Below, piece by piece: positions 1-11,900 of a stretch of DNA of 64,000 bases. This DNA is from Nannochloropsis oceanica. Its lineage: Eukaryota > Sar > Eustigmatophyceae > Eustigmatales > Monodopsidaceae. The position numbers and the translations under genes were made by a program. The stretch lies in assembly GCA_004519485.1 (NCBI GenBank), contig CP038106.1:62001-126000 (forward strand), given 5' to 3'. The notes under the pieces were generated by a model that saw nothing but the letters and a program-made list of their open reading frames with translations, did not search any database and was not told the DNA's origin. Each line of letters begins with the position of its first letter. Position 1 is the first letter of the stretch.

Positions 1-209
1 TCCTCGAGCCCCACCATCGGTTGTCTTCCCTTCTTCCTCGACATCGTCACTCCTCCCTCCTTCCCGCCCTCCTTCACTCCCCCTGCCGGCCTAGCAGGCA
101 TGTCTGCCTTGGTTTCCCACCCCTTCCCCTCCCCCTCTTTCTTCTCCTTCTTCTCCTTCTTCTTCATCCTTTTCGTCATCCTTTTCTTCACCGCCTCCTC
201 TTCCTCCTC

Positions 210-250
<41 letters not shown>

Positions 251-3200
251 GATTCTGCTGTCGCTGTTGCTGTTGCATTTTCCTTTTTTTCTTCACGGGG
301 AGCGGGGCAGGGGAGGAGGAGGGAGGGAGGGAAAGAGGGCGGGGTGTGTCTTGTAGAGAGGTCGAGGAAGAGGACAAAAGCTTCCACTTCTTCTTCTTCT
401 TCTTCTTGCCGTCAGTGGTGAGGGAGAAGGAGGGGGAGGAGGGACGGAAGGAGGATGGGGGGATGCTGGATTTTTTTTCTCGCTTCGGTGTGGGCACGAG
501 GGGGGTGGTGAAGAGGGAGGAGGGGAAGGAGGAGGATGAGGAGGAAGAGGTGGAGGAGAGCGGAATTTGTACAGGCGCCTGTGCTCCCTGTTTTCTCTTC
601 CTCTTCTTTCTCTGCTGCTTCTTCTTCTCCTCAATTTCGTCGTCGTCCTCATCTCCGTCCTCCTCTGTGGCATCGCTCTCGACCAAAGTGTACTCCTCAT
701 CTTCCTCCTCCTCCTCCCTCGTCTTCCTCCTCCCATTCTTCCCCCCCTTCCTCCGCCCCTCCTTCCCCCCCCCCGTGAGCGTCAGAGACGCCAGGACCTC
801 GTCCCTCTTCGACTTCTTGATCTCCGCAGCTTTCCCCTCCCAACCTCCCTCCTTTCCGCGCTCCTCCTCCTCCTCCCTCTCCTCTCCATCGAAGTCAATC
901 AAGTCCGCGTCGCCCGCAGCCAGCCCCAGGATGATCTCTGTGTCGTTGCTCAGAGAACCTGAGGGAGGGGTTCAGGGAGGGGGAGGGGGGACGGTGAGTG
1001 TGTGGATGGAGAGAAAGCGGAGGTGAACGGACGAGAGGGAGGGAGGGAGGGAGGGAGGGAGGGAGAGAAGGAGGGAATCACCGTACCCGGAGGCGGACGA
1101 GACTTGCGACTCGGTAGTCTGCGCCGCTTGCCAACCCTCCCTCCCTCCCTCCCTGCCCTCTCCTCCTCCTCCTCCCGTATCTGTTGGATGGCCACCCTCA
1201 GCTCCCACTCCTCTTGCTCGCGGCTGCTCTCCTGAGGGATGAACGGAGAGAGAGGAGGAGGTCATTGTCTACTACATTTCCTTTTCGTCCTCGCTCATAC
1301 CTCATCCACCCTCCCTCCCTCCCTCCCTCCCTCCTTCCCTCCCTCCCTGTCTGTCTGCTTACCGGCGGGGGGTATAGGAGCATGAGCTGTCGGAGGTTCA
1401 GGCCAAGAAGGAGGGGGGGACGACGGAGGGCTTTCTGGAGAGGGGCAAGGGCGTTGAGACGACGGGAAGGATGAGGTGGGGGAGGCGGCGGCTGCTGCTG
1501 TTTCTCTTTTATTCTGTCCATTCCGTCTTCTCTCTGTGTTTGCTGCTGATTCTGCTGCTGCTGGCCCTGACATTGAAACACTACGCTATCACTGCCGCTG
1601 CCGCTGCTGCCGCTGCTGCTGCTGTTACTACTGCTGCTGCACCCTCCCTCTTTCCCGCCCTCTCTCTTCTCTATCCGGAACAAGCAAGCGCGCAAAGGGA
1701 GGAAATGCCGACGCCGGAAAGAGAGGGCTCTCCGGAGGGACCGACGGAGGGAGGCGGGGAGGCAGGAGGCGGCGACCTCATTGAGGGCATAGGCGCAGGC
1801 CACAGGGTGAGTCAGATCGACCACAAAAGGCGGAGCAGGAGGAAAGGGAGAAGGAGCGGGATGACAAGGAGAAGAGGAGGTGATGGGGATCGGGGGAGCA
1901 GCTGAAGCAGGGGCAAAGATATCACAGATTTCCCCCTCTTCCTCCTTCTTCTCTGCTTCCTCCTCATTAATTGCTTTCCCCTCCTTCTTCTCTCCTTTGT
2001 CTTTCATCTCGGCTTCATCTTTCTCTGCATCCTCCTCCTTCTTCTCTATTTCCTCCTCCTCCTTCTCCCCTTTGTCCTTTCTTCCTGCTTCCTCCTCCTT
2101 ACTCTCTGCTCCCTCCTCCTCCTTCTTCTCACCCTCTATCTTACCTTTGGCCTCTACTAACAGCTGTTCCATTGCATCCTCCGTCCCCTCCTCCTCCTCC
2201 TCCCCTTCTTGCACCTTATCCTTCTTACCTTCTTCTCCCATTACTGCCGTTTCCTCCCCTACCCTCTCTTCTTCCTCTTTCTCCTCCCTCCCGCCCTCCA
2301 CTTCCCCCACTATCGTTGCCGCCTCCTTGATTTGCCCCTTTATCTCTCCCATCCTTCCGTGATTTGCCCTTTCAGCCACATTCAGCCGCACTTCAACTTT
2401 CTCCTTATTTCCCTCTTTCTGCTGCTCCTCCTCGTCCTCCTCCTCATTATCCTCCTTTCCTTCAACATCATTTTCCTCCTCCTCCTTCCCCTCCTCCTCG
2501 TCGTCCTCCTCCTCGCTCTTCGTTGCCTCACACCCTTCCTCTTTTCCCATACTCAAAGTCACCGATTCCTTGTCCCGGATCTTTGTCCCCCCTTCTTTCC
2601 TTTTCTTCTTCTCACCACTCGATGTCGTCACCACCATCCTCATCGTCATTCCTTTCAATTCTCCTTTCCCCTCTCCCTTCTCTTGACCTTCCTTCGTCTC
2701 ATTACTCCCTGGCTTTCTTTCCATAGACACTATTGACTGAGTCAATAATAATTCAAAACTTGTGTCAGCCTTGGAAGCTGGAGCTTCGGCAGACGTATCA
2801 GGAGGAGGAGAAAGATTAGTGAGGAGAGTGGAGGGGGAAGGAAAGGGAGGAAAGGACGAAGGGACACTTGTCATGAAAGGCAGAAAAGGAAGAGGGGGAG
2901 AAGTGGAAGGATGAGGTCGTATGGTCACACGACGTGCGAGCGCTGGGTATTTTTTGCCCACTATGCGATTCACATGCAGTGCACCGTTGCCTAAGCGCGA
3001 TCGACAGAATTGAGGGAATGTAACAGGAGTTGGAAAGAGGAGAGGCTTGACGTTAGAGGTGGAAGAAGATTGCGGATGACCCAAAAGGCCACCACCATCC
3101 AGAGCCGCGTGAGTAATACAAATGCCAAATAAGCGGCGGTCATGGGCGATGCGTGCGGCCAAGGCATCTTCCTTCTCCCGGGTTTCCATGCGAGCCACCA

Positions 3201-3303
3201 CCTCGGGAGAGAGGCTGGGTGCGCTATTGAACGAGTCAAGCAAATTGGTGGCCGTAGTAAGAGCAGTTGTGGCGGTCGTTTCCATGACTGTTTGTGCGTG
3301 CAT
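1..3303 (-). CDS. Low-complexity acidic protein, partial at the left edge
   Basis: I do not recognise this protein. Exons read on the minus strand are 3303-1363, 1231-1087 and 958 to beyond base 1. Joins are GT-AG and phase-consistent, and the last exon is open to the edge. The N-terminal 120 residues are fairly normal. Residues about 200-480 are a Glu/Lys-rich tract. A basic stretch near residue 520 (SLRRSLRRALSFRRRHFLPL) follows, then Ser, Gln and Pro runs. The tail is again Glu/Lys-rich with a poly-Gln tract encoded by (CTG)n at 217-249. The composition suggests a disordered nuclear or nucleolar protein, but that is inference only. The start is the first ATG of the open frame; an upstream exon cannot be excluded. 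Confidence 0.6.
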
Positions 3304-5090
3304 GTAGCGAGCTGGAAGGGAGGAGGGAGAGTAAGTGATGAGGCCGGAGTGAGGGAAAGGGAGGAGGTTAATGGGCGAGGGGGGTGGCCGCGCAGCACAT
3401 ACAGTGAAGAGTGTAATTAGATAACGAGGATTTGAAGGGCAGACTTAAGGAATATGCCGGTATAGGGTAGTTACATGTTTATATATGCATTCACTTTGGA
3501 AGAGGCGTGGAACGCAATAAACGGGCGAGGCAGTCTACCCCCCGAACGCCCAAAAAGAACTACCCCCCGAACCACCAAACAACAACCACGCCTTGCTCTC
3601 TCCACTACACCAAAGGCGTCGTAAAATCACTGAGGGGGGTTTTGATATGATTTATAGAATCTACAACAACGATAAGCCTTTCCACTTATATCGCCTAGCT
3701 TCCCTTTATTTGATTGATCCTTGAATTGCCGCATCTTATGTGAGTGGCCCATCGTCCCGCTTTTTCTTCCTCCTCCTCGCCACCCTCCTCCTCCTCCTCC
3801 TCCTCCTTCTTCTTCTTCTTCTTCATCTTCTTCATCTTCTTCTTCTTCTTCTTCTTCTTCTCCTCCTCCTCCTCCTTCTCCTTCATCTTCTTCTTTTTCT
3901 CCTTCTCCTTATCCTCCTCTTCCCCTTTACACCCACCCCTGTCGTCCCTCTTCCCTCAAATCTGATCTTCTCCACACCCATCCAACGACAGAACAACGCC
4001 GAAGGAAATACAAAAAATTGCCAACGGCACCCATTATCTCGGTAGGAGCATAGCATGTCACAGCCTCTTGGTCAAAGATCATCTTCTCGTGTGCACCATA
4101 CACTCACGCACCACCCACTAAAACAGGCCCTACGATTGAGGGTTACAAAATAGTCTTATTTTCGAAAGGCTAGGACGGAACTAGAGTTAATCAAGATATA
4201 CAGAAAATCAAGAAACATCCTCGTTCATGGTCGACTTCCTGGCGCGAGGCGATGCTGATTAAGATCTACGCCCGCCGATGGGTCCAGAAATACCTCCCCG
4301 GTTTTCAACAGCGCTGCGGAACTGTACCTGCGCATGTGCCTTGTCTTGCTTTGCTACTATCCCTCCAAAGGACCGACAGGCACTTCAGCAGAACAGTTGC
4401 AAGGCAAGGTTAGCCACACGTACACCGTATTGTTATCAAGGCGCACCTCTACCTACGACTTATCTTTGCAAAAAAGGCCATCGCCGCCTCCTGCCCTTTC
4501 GCTGGTGAGTCCGTGCCGAGCTCAACCCCACCTGGGGGCCTGGAGGGTTCAGAGAACTCGTCCTGCTGCGGATGCCATTGTTTATGCAACGAGAGGTCGA
4601 GAGCATTGACAAGGGGGGGTGGGCATAAAAGGAAAAAACACAGAAGAAGGGCTTTGAAGAAGTAAGAGCATGCACAGGAGGGAAGAGGTGAGAAAGGAGG
4701 AGGAGAAAGAATGATCAGATGTTAATGACGATCAGGGTACCCATAGGGCGGCCATATTTTTAACATCGGGGGAGGGCAGCAACTGTGAAATGGAATTAAG
4801 CGTAGGACGAGAGGGAATCTACTATACAGATGAATCAACATGGCCAATTGTGTAGGATGATGGGCCACCAATATACCCATACCCCGGAATACCCGGATAC
4901 CCGGACCTGTCATGCACTCGTTGTAGGCACTCACATATATGCACACACGCGCGTATATGCACACGATACGCTCGCACATCGCGATCACGTCACCCTATCT
5001 TTACGTACTTTGCTTCTCCGCTCCAACTGAATAACAGGGATCGACCAAATAGGAGAATACTATCCGCCCTTGCCAACCTCCCAACCCAAA
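3304..5090. other. Intergenic region
   Basis: I found no convincing coding sequence. The stretch holds a CCT/CTT microsatellite (3776-3935), a short repeated motif CTACCCCCCGAAC (3535-3575), and a run of CCGGAATACCCGGATA-like units at 4881-4902. Open frames here have no family signature and no consistent splice structure. Confidence 0.6.
3776..3935. repeat. Imperfect (CCT/CTT)n microsatellite
   Basis: About 160 bp of pyrimidine triplets, CCT and CTT mixed with occasional CAT. It reads as poly-Ser, poly-Leu or poly-Phe in the three plus frames, which explains the spurious open frames over it. Confidence 0.9.
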
Positions 5091-7818
5091 ATGCTGCGTC
5101 CTGCTGCTGCCTTTCGACCACCGCACAAACACGGTACGCAAATTAAGAAGAAATGCCTAAGACACCTCGATGCTTCTCCTGCTAAAAGTGCCGGTGGTGT
5201 CGCAGTCAGGAAAAAAAAGGCAGCGCTGAAACCCTCCTTCTTCGTTGGCGGCGGGCGAGGGAGGCGGCAGAATGAGGAGGACCTGATGCTGGGCCTATTG
5301 GAGGAGATGGGGGCCCGCATGACGCAAGAGCAAGCCGGGTTAAAGGAGGAGGATTATGAGACAGAAGTGTCAATGCGGCCTTTATCCTCTGATGAAGAGG
5401 ATGAGGAGCAGGAGGACGTCGAGGAGGCGAAGGGGGAGGTAGAGGAGGAGGAAAAAGAAGAGAAGATGGAGGAGAAAGAGCAGCGGCAGGAGGAGAAACC
5501 GAAAGCAACAAGGACACACTATCCCATTCCATCAATTGTCAGCACTGTGATAACCACCGGAGGCTGCGTCTCTCCCCACGAGCTTTGGAATCCTACTCTC
5601 TACGTCGACAAGGGCACCCTTAATCTTCCCTGGTGGGACAGCAGCAGCCCCGGCAAGAGTACTGGTGGAAGCAGCACAAGAATTCTCGCCCTTCCTCCTC
5701 CTCCACCCCCCCATATTCCTTCTATTCACCCGCACGTGGAGGTGGCGCGGACCCGAGGCGTGAAGGAGCTGGTTGATTGGTTCATTGGCGCGGCGCTCAG
5801 ACAAGGGAATGCTGCTGACCGGGCAGTCCTCTTTACGCCTATGACGAGTCAGCTGGGGAAAATAATGTTCCTGAGGCGATCTTTTCAGATCTGGATGCAG
5901 GACAATAAGTTGCAGGAGAGGGAGGAAAAGGAGGGAGGGAGAGGGTTAGCTGTTGGAAGCGCGTGTCGCCGCGTGCTGACGGATCCCGTGCTGCCACAAA
6001 CGGCGACGTGCCAGCAGGACCTGGGCTTGGCAAAGGCTTTGACGGGAGAGGTGGTAAGTTGATGTCCCAATTATTCTTATTCCAGGTCTCTTCTCACCTC
6101 TTCAAGTCCCTTCACAGACTCACCGTCCTCGGCGTTTCCCCTCCCTTGTTCTCCCCCAGATCAAACTTCCTCCCGATATTGCAGTCGAGCTTTGCGAGGC
6201 TCTCGGCCTCAAAGCGCTTGCTCTCGTTTCCTCCCTTCATGAGCAAACGCAGCATCCCCCCTTCCTTGCTTCCTCCCTCCCTCCTACTTCCATGCTCCGC
6301 CGCAAGCAAAGCCGACTAGACCAGCCCCCCGTCCTCCGCTCGCGGCATCACGCCCCTTGCCTGTATCTCCCCCTCTCCACTCTCTCAGATGCACGACTCA
6401 CTTTATTGGAAAAAAATGAGGCGCTTGACGTTTCTTTGTTGAAGGGGCACGCGTTGAGGATCAACGAGAAGCATTATCAGAAGCTCAAGGTAGGGAGGAC
6501 TGAAGAGAGGAGTGGCGGGAGGGGAATAGATAAAAAAGGGCGAAGGGAAAGATCAATTTACAATATGCTTTATCCTTCTCTGAATTTTACTGATTTATTG
6601 TCTTATCTTCCTCTGCAGACGCTCTACACCAAGCAGCACATCAGTCGGGGACCGCCTCGTCAAGCACGCAAACACCGACCTTCCTCTTCCTCGTCCTCCT
6701 CTTCATCCCCCTCTTCCTCTGCCTGTCGGTTCTCTTCCTCGTTGACGAAAGAAGAAGAAGACCTTTTTCATGAACGCTTAGGTTGTCTCCTTTTCCGGTA
6801 CCAGGCGCTCGCAGCCACTGGGCGTGAGGACCCCTCTTTTCACGACGCCGACGATGCCTGCGAACGCTCTCTTCCTCCACGGGTATTTGACGTGCTCGCC
6901 TCCCTGTTTGGCGCGCAGATGGAGTGTTTCGCCTCGCCCTTCAACTGTCGATATTCGGTTTTTTGTTCGAGTCAGTGGGACTTAGATGGGTACTTTGGCT
7001 CCGTCGGCTCCTTTTTCGCGTTTCGGCCCTTGAACGGCATGTATGTCGCGCACCCCCCGCCGCTTCCGACCATGGTTGAATGCATGGTTAAGGTAAGGAT
7101 GACAGGACGATGTAAGGGAGTCCAAGAGGGTCGCGGACGTCCCCATATATGGACATGTCGCACCAATGCTGGCGCACTCCCCGTATCTTTTTGTCCAGCG
7201 AAGCAAAATCCCTCCCGGATCCAATCCTTGTACAGCTCATGTTAAGAGCTGGAAGGCCGGCGTGTCGGACGGGCATTTCCATGTATTCAACCATTTGAGA
7301 GTGAGCTCACGCGCACACACATATCATATAACCCCACGATCACACCCCAGCACATGGACCGTCTCTTGGCCCGTTGCGGCCCCACTCGCCACCTCGGCTT
7401 CATCGTGGTCGTACCTTCCGCGTTCGTGTCGTCGTCCGTGCCCATTCTCAACAAACTCCTACAGGGGGAGCACCCTGCCTCGTCCTTCCTGGCTTGGTCC
7501 TTGACAGTCCCAGCGGATCAATATGCCTTCGTCGCGGGAAGCGACCACTACCAGCCGCGCCATTATGTGCGACCCGAGCCCTCCAGCAATGACAGCGACG
7601 CCGATCTCCTCTTACTAGCTTTGCTAAGCCCAGGGGCGCGTGCTTCCTCAAATTATGAGCTTACCGGAGGGCGGCAGCGGCAGCTACTCGAGGCCTTTGC
7701 AAGTTTCAAACATGAAGAAGCGAGGGATAGTTTGGGACCCCCGCCGCCAGACATGATCCTGCCTGTGTCAGCGCGCGAGAAGGAAAAAGATGGCGGAGCG
7801 GAAGAATGGTGGTGGTAG
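5091..7818 (+). CDS. PCIF1/CAPAM-like cap-adenosine methyltransferase homologue
   Basis: Exons are 5091-6053, 6160-6489, 6619-7092 and 7351-7818, all GT-AG and in phase, giving about 743 residues. The C-terminal half matches the PCIF1 family, which N6-methylates the cap-adjacent 2'-O-methyladenosine of mRNA. Family blocks seen are FDVLASLFGAQMECFASPFN, the CSSQWDLDGYFGSVGSFF segment, and near the end HLGFIVVVPSA and DQYAFVAGSDHY. The N-terminal third is Glu-rich and unlike the animal WW domain. The oddity is the active site: the family has an Asn-Pro-Pro-Phe motif after the GSFF block, while this protein has His-Pro-Pro-Pro (7051-7062), so catalysis is doubtful. The start is ATG 5091, since the open frame upstream of it has no other ATG. 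Confidence 0.86.
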
Positions 7819-8954
7819 TACGACTTGTAGTTGGAAAAGATAATGTAATTGAATAGAAAAAGAAATAAACAATGTAGAAAAGATTGTGACAAGACTTATT
7901 TGTTCGCTTTTGTCATGCGGCATGACAAGCACTGGTGCAACTCAGGAGGAAAATGTCAATGTGTTTACGTGTCTTGCCATATACATGTACCGGCAGATTT
8001 TTTTGGTAGCCGAAACGTGGCCCCAGTAGTTCATGGGCCCATACATCGCACACACCATTTAAATGCTCATATGCAAGGCTTTAAGTCAATACGATGCCCT
8101 TCACAACCTCTTCCTTTTTCCTCACACATTCACAATCGCATACACATGCGCCACTGCGAAGGCATAGTGGCGCTTGGTTTGAGTTATATGTACCGCCATA
8201 TGATGGATGTGGATAATGAAGACAACCTCGTAATCTTCGTGGTCCTTATATACATGCACTTCTTTGACGGTTACCAGCTTCCCATGCGTCTTGGAATCTA
8301 GATCCAAACCGCCCTCGTACATTGCCGCATTTTTTTAAGACTTTCCGATGATTTGTTTCTGAAAATGCACCGGTTTACAAAGGAGCAGATGTGCATGCTC
8401 CCCAGACTCCGCATCGACAATGCAAGAATGCATGAGATTCCTTTGATGCGCTGCGCACGCAATGGTTCATGCATGAAAGGCTGCCAAACCACACGAGCGG
8501 GGCGGAGTGAAGAAGAATGGGATGCTGCTTTCTGTGTTTCTCCGGTAATTTTATTTTTATTTGTGTGCCCACACACACTTACATCACCACGAATCGGTCC
8601 ACCTGTGCTGCAAATGTGATCTGCGGCGAAGCAAGCATATGAAGAAAGATGGAGCGACAAAAATGGCCATTTTCCCTTTTTACGGGCATTGTTGCTGTTT
8701 GAGAGCTAGGAAGGAAGAGACCTTAATTCCTACCTGTAGCAGTCAAGGCGCTGACCTGCCCCCCCATAGGCATTCCTTAGGTAGGACAGGCAAATTCGCT
8801 GTTTATGGACTGAAAACCCTTAAATAGCCTATTTAAGGGTTTTGGGGAGAGTTGAACACCCCCCGGTAATAGTATTTAACCTCCTGGTTTCTCAACGGCG
8901 AATGGAGATCCAAACTCACTACACACCCCCAACTCCGCCGCAAACCAACAGGCC
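7819..8954. other. Intergenic region
   Basis: No gene is supported. The only structured element is the near-perfect palindrome at 8813-8843. The short open frames on both strands have no signature. Confidence 0.6.
8813..8843. repeat. 31-bp palindrome just upstream of the KLHDC4 homologue
   Basis: Two perfect 15-nt inverted arms, AAAACCCTTAAATAG and its complement, flank one base. It lies 111 bp before the ATG of the next gene, so it may act as a promoter element or as a hairpin in the 5' leader. The AAACCCT core is telomere-like, which may be chance. Confidence 0.85.
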
Positions 8955-11900
8955 ATGGGCAAGAGGGACAAGAGAAAGAAGGCAGCGGCCAAGATCGGGG
9001 CGGCGGGCGGGGGTAAGAAGGATGAGAAGCGAAAGAAGCAAGAGGCCAAATCGCAAAAGGTAAGTTGAGGCTCCTGCTAGGTGGGAGGCAGGCTTCAACG
9101 GAGGCACGGGAGCAAGAGTGGGGACTCAGATGCACGCATGATTTTTATCAATCTTCTACAGAAAGCAACCAAGGGGGGATGCGGCGGGGAGAAGGAGAAG
9201 GAGCTGCAGGAGGAGGACATAGAGGCTATCCTAGCTGAGGTATGGCGGGGAGCAAGTGAAAAGAGGGATGGGAGAGTCGGAAGAAGAGCGGCACATTTAT
9301 ATGGGTAGCCCATCAACCCCTCCATATAAATCAATCTAGATTCGCGCTAAGGATGCAGCCAAGACAGCTGTGACCATCACGGAGTCCCCCCAGCCTTCCC
9401 CACGGACAAACTTCTCCCTCACTACGCTGCCGTCCGGGGAGCTCTTGCTCTTTGGCGGGGAGTACTACGATGGTGAGGACACAACTGTCTATAACGGGGT
9501 ATTCAGGTATGTGGGATAAAGAGCGGTGGTTAGCTGCTCGATAATAATGACCCGACAGTCTTTATCGGGGCGTTCTGGTATGTTTGGGTAGGAAGGGAAT
9601 GCGGACGAAGGAAAGGTGACGTATCGGGCCGAAATCCTAAATCTGTCGATTTCAAAACCATTAGATGGCACCTCGAGCGAGGGGAGTGGCGTAAGATTGA
9701 GAGCCTCAACGCTCCACCACCGCGCTGCTCTCACCAGGTATGCGCCCATTGCCTTCTTCTGTTACCGCGCCCTCTCTTGATCACTTTCTCTTACCTCTCT
9801 TCCTTTTCCCCTCCCTCGTTCCCTCCCTCTCTCCACAGGCCGTGTCTTTCAGAGACTACCTCTATATCTTCGGGGGCGAATTCGGCACAAGCGACCAATT
9901 CTATCACTACAGGGATCTCTGGCGGTACGTCCTTTCCTCCCTCCCTCTCTTCGCCCGTCCCTCCCTCTTTCCACACTCATCTATCCTCCCTTATCCTCTA
10001 CCAGTCTCGACCTCAAGAGCAATCGATGGGAGGAGCTTCCCTCACAGAAAGACACGCCCTCTGCACGCTCCGGTCACCGAATCTGTGTCTGGCGCCACTA
10101 CCTTGTCCTATTCGGCGGCTTCTATGAGGTGTGAAAGCAGAGAGGGAGGGAGGGAAGGAGGGAGGGAAGGGGGAGTGTGGATGGTTAAAAAAAAAATGCC
10201 GGTATTGACGTCATTCTATGAGGGAGCCGTTGGAACTACTCACCTCCCACCCTCCCTCCCTCCCTCCCTGCAGGCTTTCCGCGAGACGAAATGGTTCAAC
10301 GATGTCTTCCTCTTCAACCTCCAAGACCTCGCCTGGAAGAAAATCATCCTCCCCGCCACCGCCCCGGTATGTCCCTCCCTCCCTCCCTCCCTCCCTCCCT
10401 CCTTTCCTTTAGCTCACCTCCCAACCCGCTCCTCCCTCCTCATCACGCACACTACCAGGCGCCCTCTCCCCGCTCCGGCTGTCAGATGGCCGTAGGCGGA
10501 GACGTGGTTTACATCCACGGTGGCTACTCCAAAGTATCTCCCTCCCTCCCTCCCTCCTTCCCTCCCTCCCTCCCTCCGTCCCTTCCTCTCGCCCTCCTGT
10601 GCCTCCGATCTCACCCGTGGCCTCCCTCCTTCCCTCCCTCTCTCCCTGCCCCGCCCCCTGTTGTGTAGGTGAAGCCCACCGTGACGACCAGGGGTGGCAC
10701 CCCTCAAAGCAGCAAAGCAGAGGGCTGTGTGCATGATGACATGTGGGCCCTACAGATGAAGAACGTACCGGCAGGCGGGCAGCCGTTTTGGGAGCGGGTA
10801 AGAGTGCCCTGCCCTCCCTCCCTCCCTTCCTCCCTCCCTCCCTCCCTCCCTCCCTCCCTCCCTCCCTCCCTTTACCTTGTCTTCAGTTGTTGATGCTCCC
10901 CTCCCTCCCTCCCTTCCTCCCTCCCTCCCAGGTCTCTCGCAAGGGCACCCCACCTTCTCCTCGCTCGGGCGCCACCATGGTCAGCTACAAGACTATCGCC
11001 CTCTCCTTCGGCGGGGTCCATGTAAGCCCTCCCTCCCTCCCTCCCTCCCTCCCTCCCTCCCTCTCTCCCTCCCTCCCTCCCTCTCTCCCTTCCTCCCCCG
11101 TCCCTTCTCTTTCTCTTCTTGCGTGTATTGAGCCCCCCTTGGCTTCCTCCCTCTTTCCTCATCCCTCCCCCTTCCTTTGCTATTTCCTCAAACACCCGCG
11201 CATCCCTCCCTCCCTCCCTCCCTCCCTCCCTCCCTCCCTCCCTCCCTCCCTCCCTTCGCCCAGGACGTGGAGGGGAAGCAGCACGCCATATCCTCGCTCT
11301 TCTACGACGATCTCTATCAGTTCGACATGCTTCGGCGACGCTGGTAAGCCCTCTCCCTCCCTCCCTCCCTCCCTCACCCTATCCCCTCTGTCCTCCAAGT
11401 AGGTAACCCCCTCCCTCCCTCCCTCCCTCCCTCCCTCCCTCCCTCCCTCCCTCCCTCACCCTTCTCCCTCTGCCCTGTTTCCTTGTCGTTCAGGTATGCT
11501 GTGGGCCTACGGAACAACAGCTGTAGAGGTAGGGGGGGAAAGGAAGGAGGGGAGGAAGAAGGGAAGAAGAAGAGGAAAAAGAAGGGCGATGGCGGCGGAG
11601 GAGGATCGGGGAAGAAGAAAAAGAATGGAGAGGGCGAGGAAGAGGACGGGAAGGATGAAAAGGAGGAGGAGGAGGAGGAGGAGGAGGAGGAGGAAGGATT
11701 TGCGTACATTGATCTGGATGGGAATGTGGTTTATATTCGAGGGGATGAGCTAGAGGCGGAGGAAGAGGCAGAGGAGGGGGAGGAGGAGGGAGGGAGGGAG
11801 GGAGTGGAAGGAGGAGGACGAGGACAAGGGGAGGAAAATTTGGCGATGGAGGTGGCACCCGGGAAGACGGAAGCGGCGAAAGACGACGGCCAAGAGGAGA

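Noticed and set aside
1002-1235. Open frames with GREGGREGG or PSLPPSLPP repeats here and at scores of other sites
   Set aside because: They are reads through GGGA/CCCT tracts at intron ends, overlap well-supported exons on one strand, and have no family signature.
8813-8843. Palindrome considered as a transcription terminator
   Set aside because: Eukaryotic context, no upstream gene ending nearby, and the arms are A/T-rich; a promoter or leader element is more plausible.
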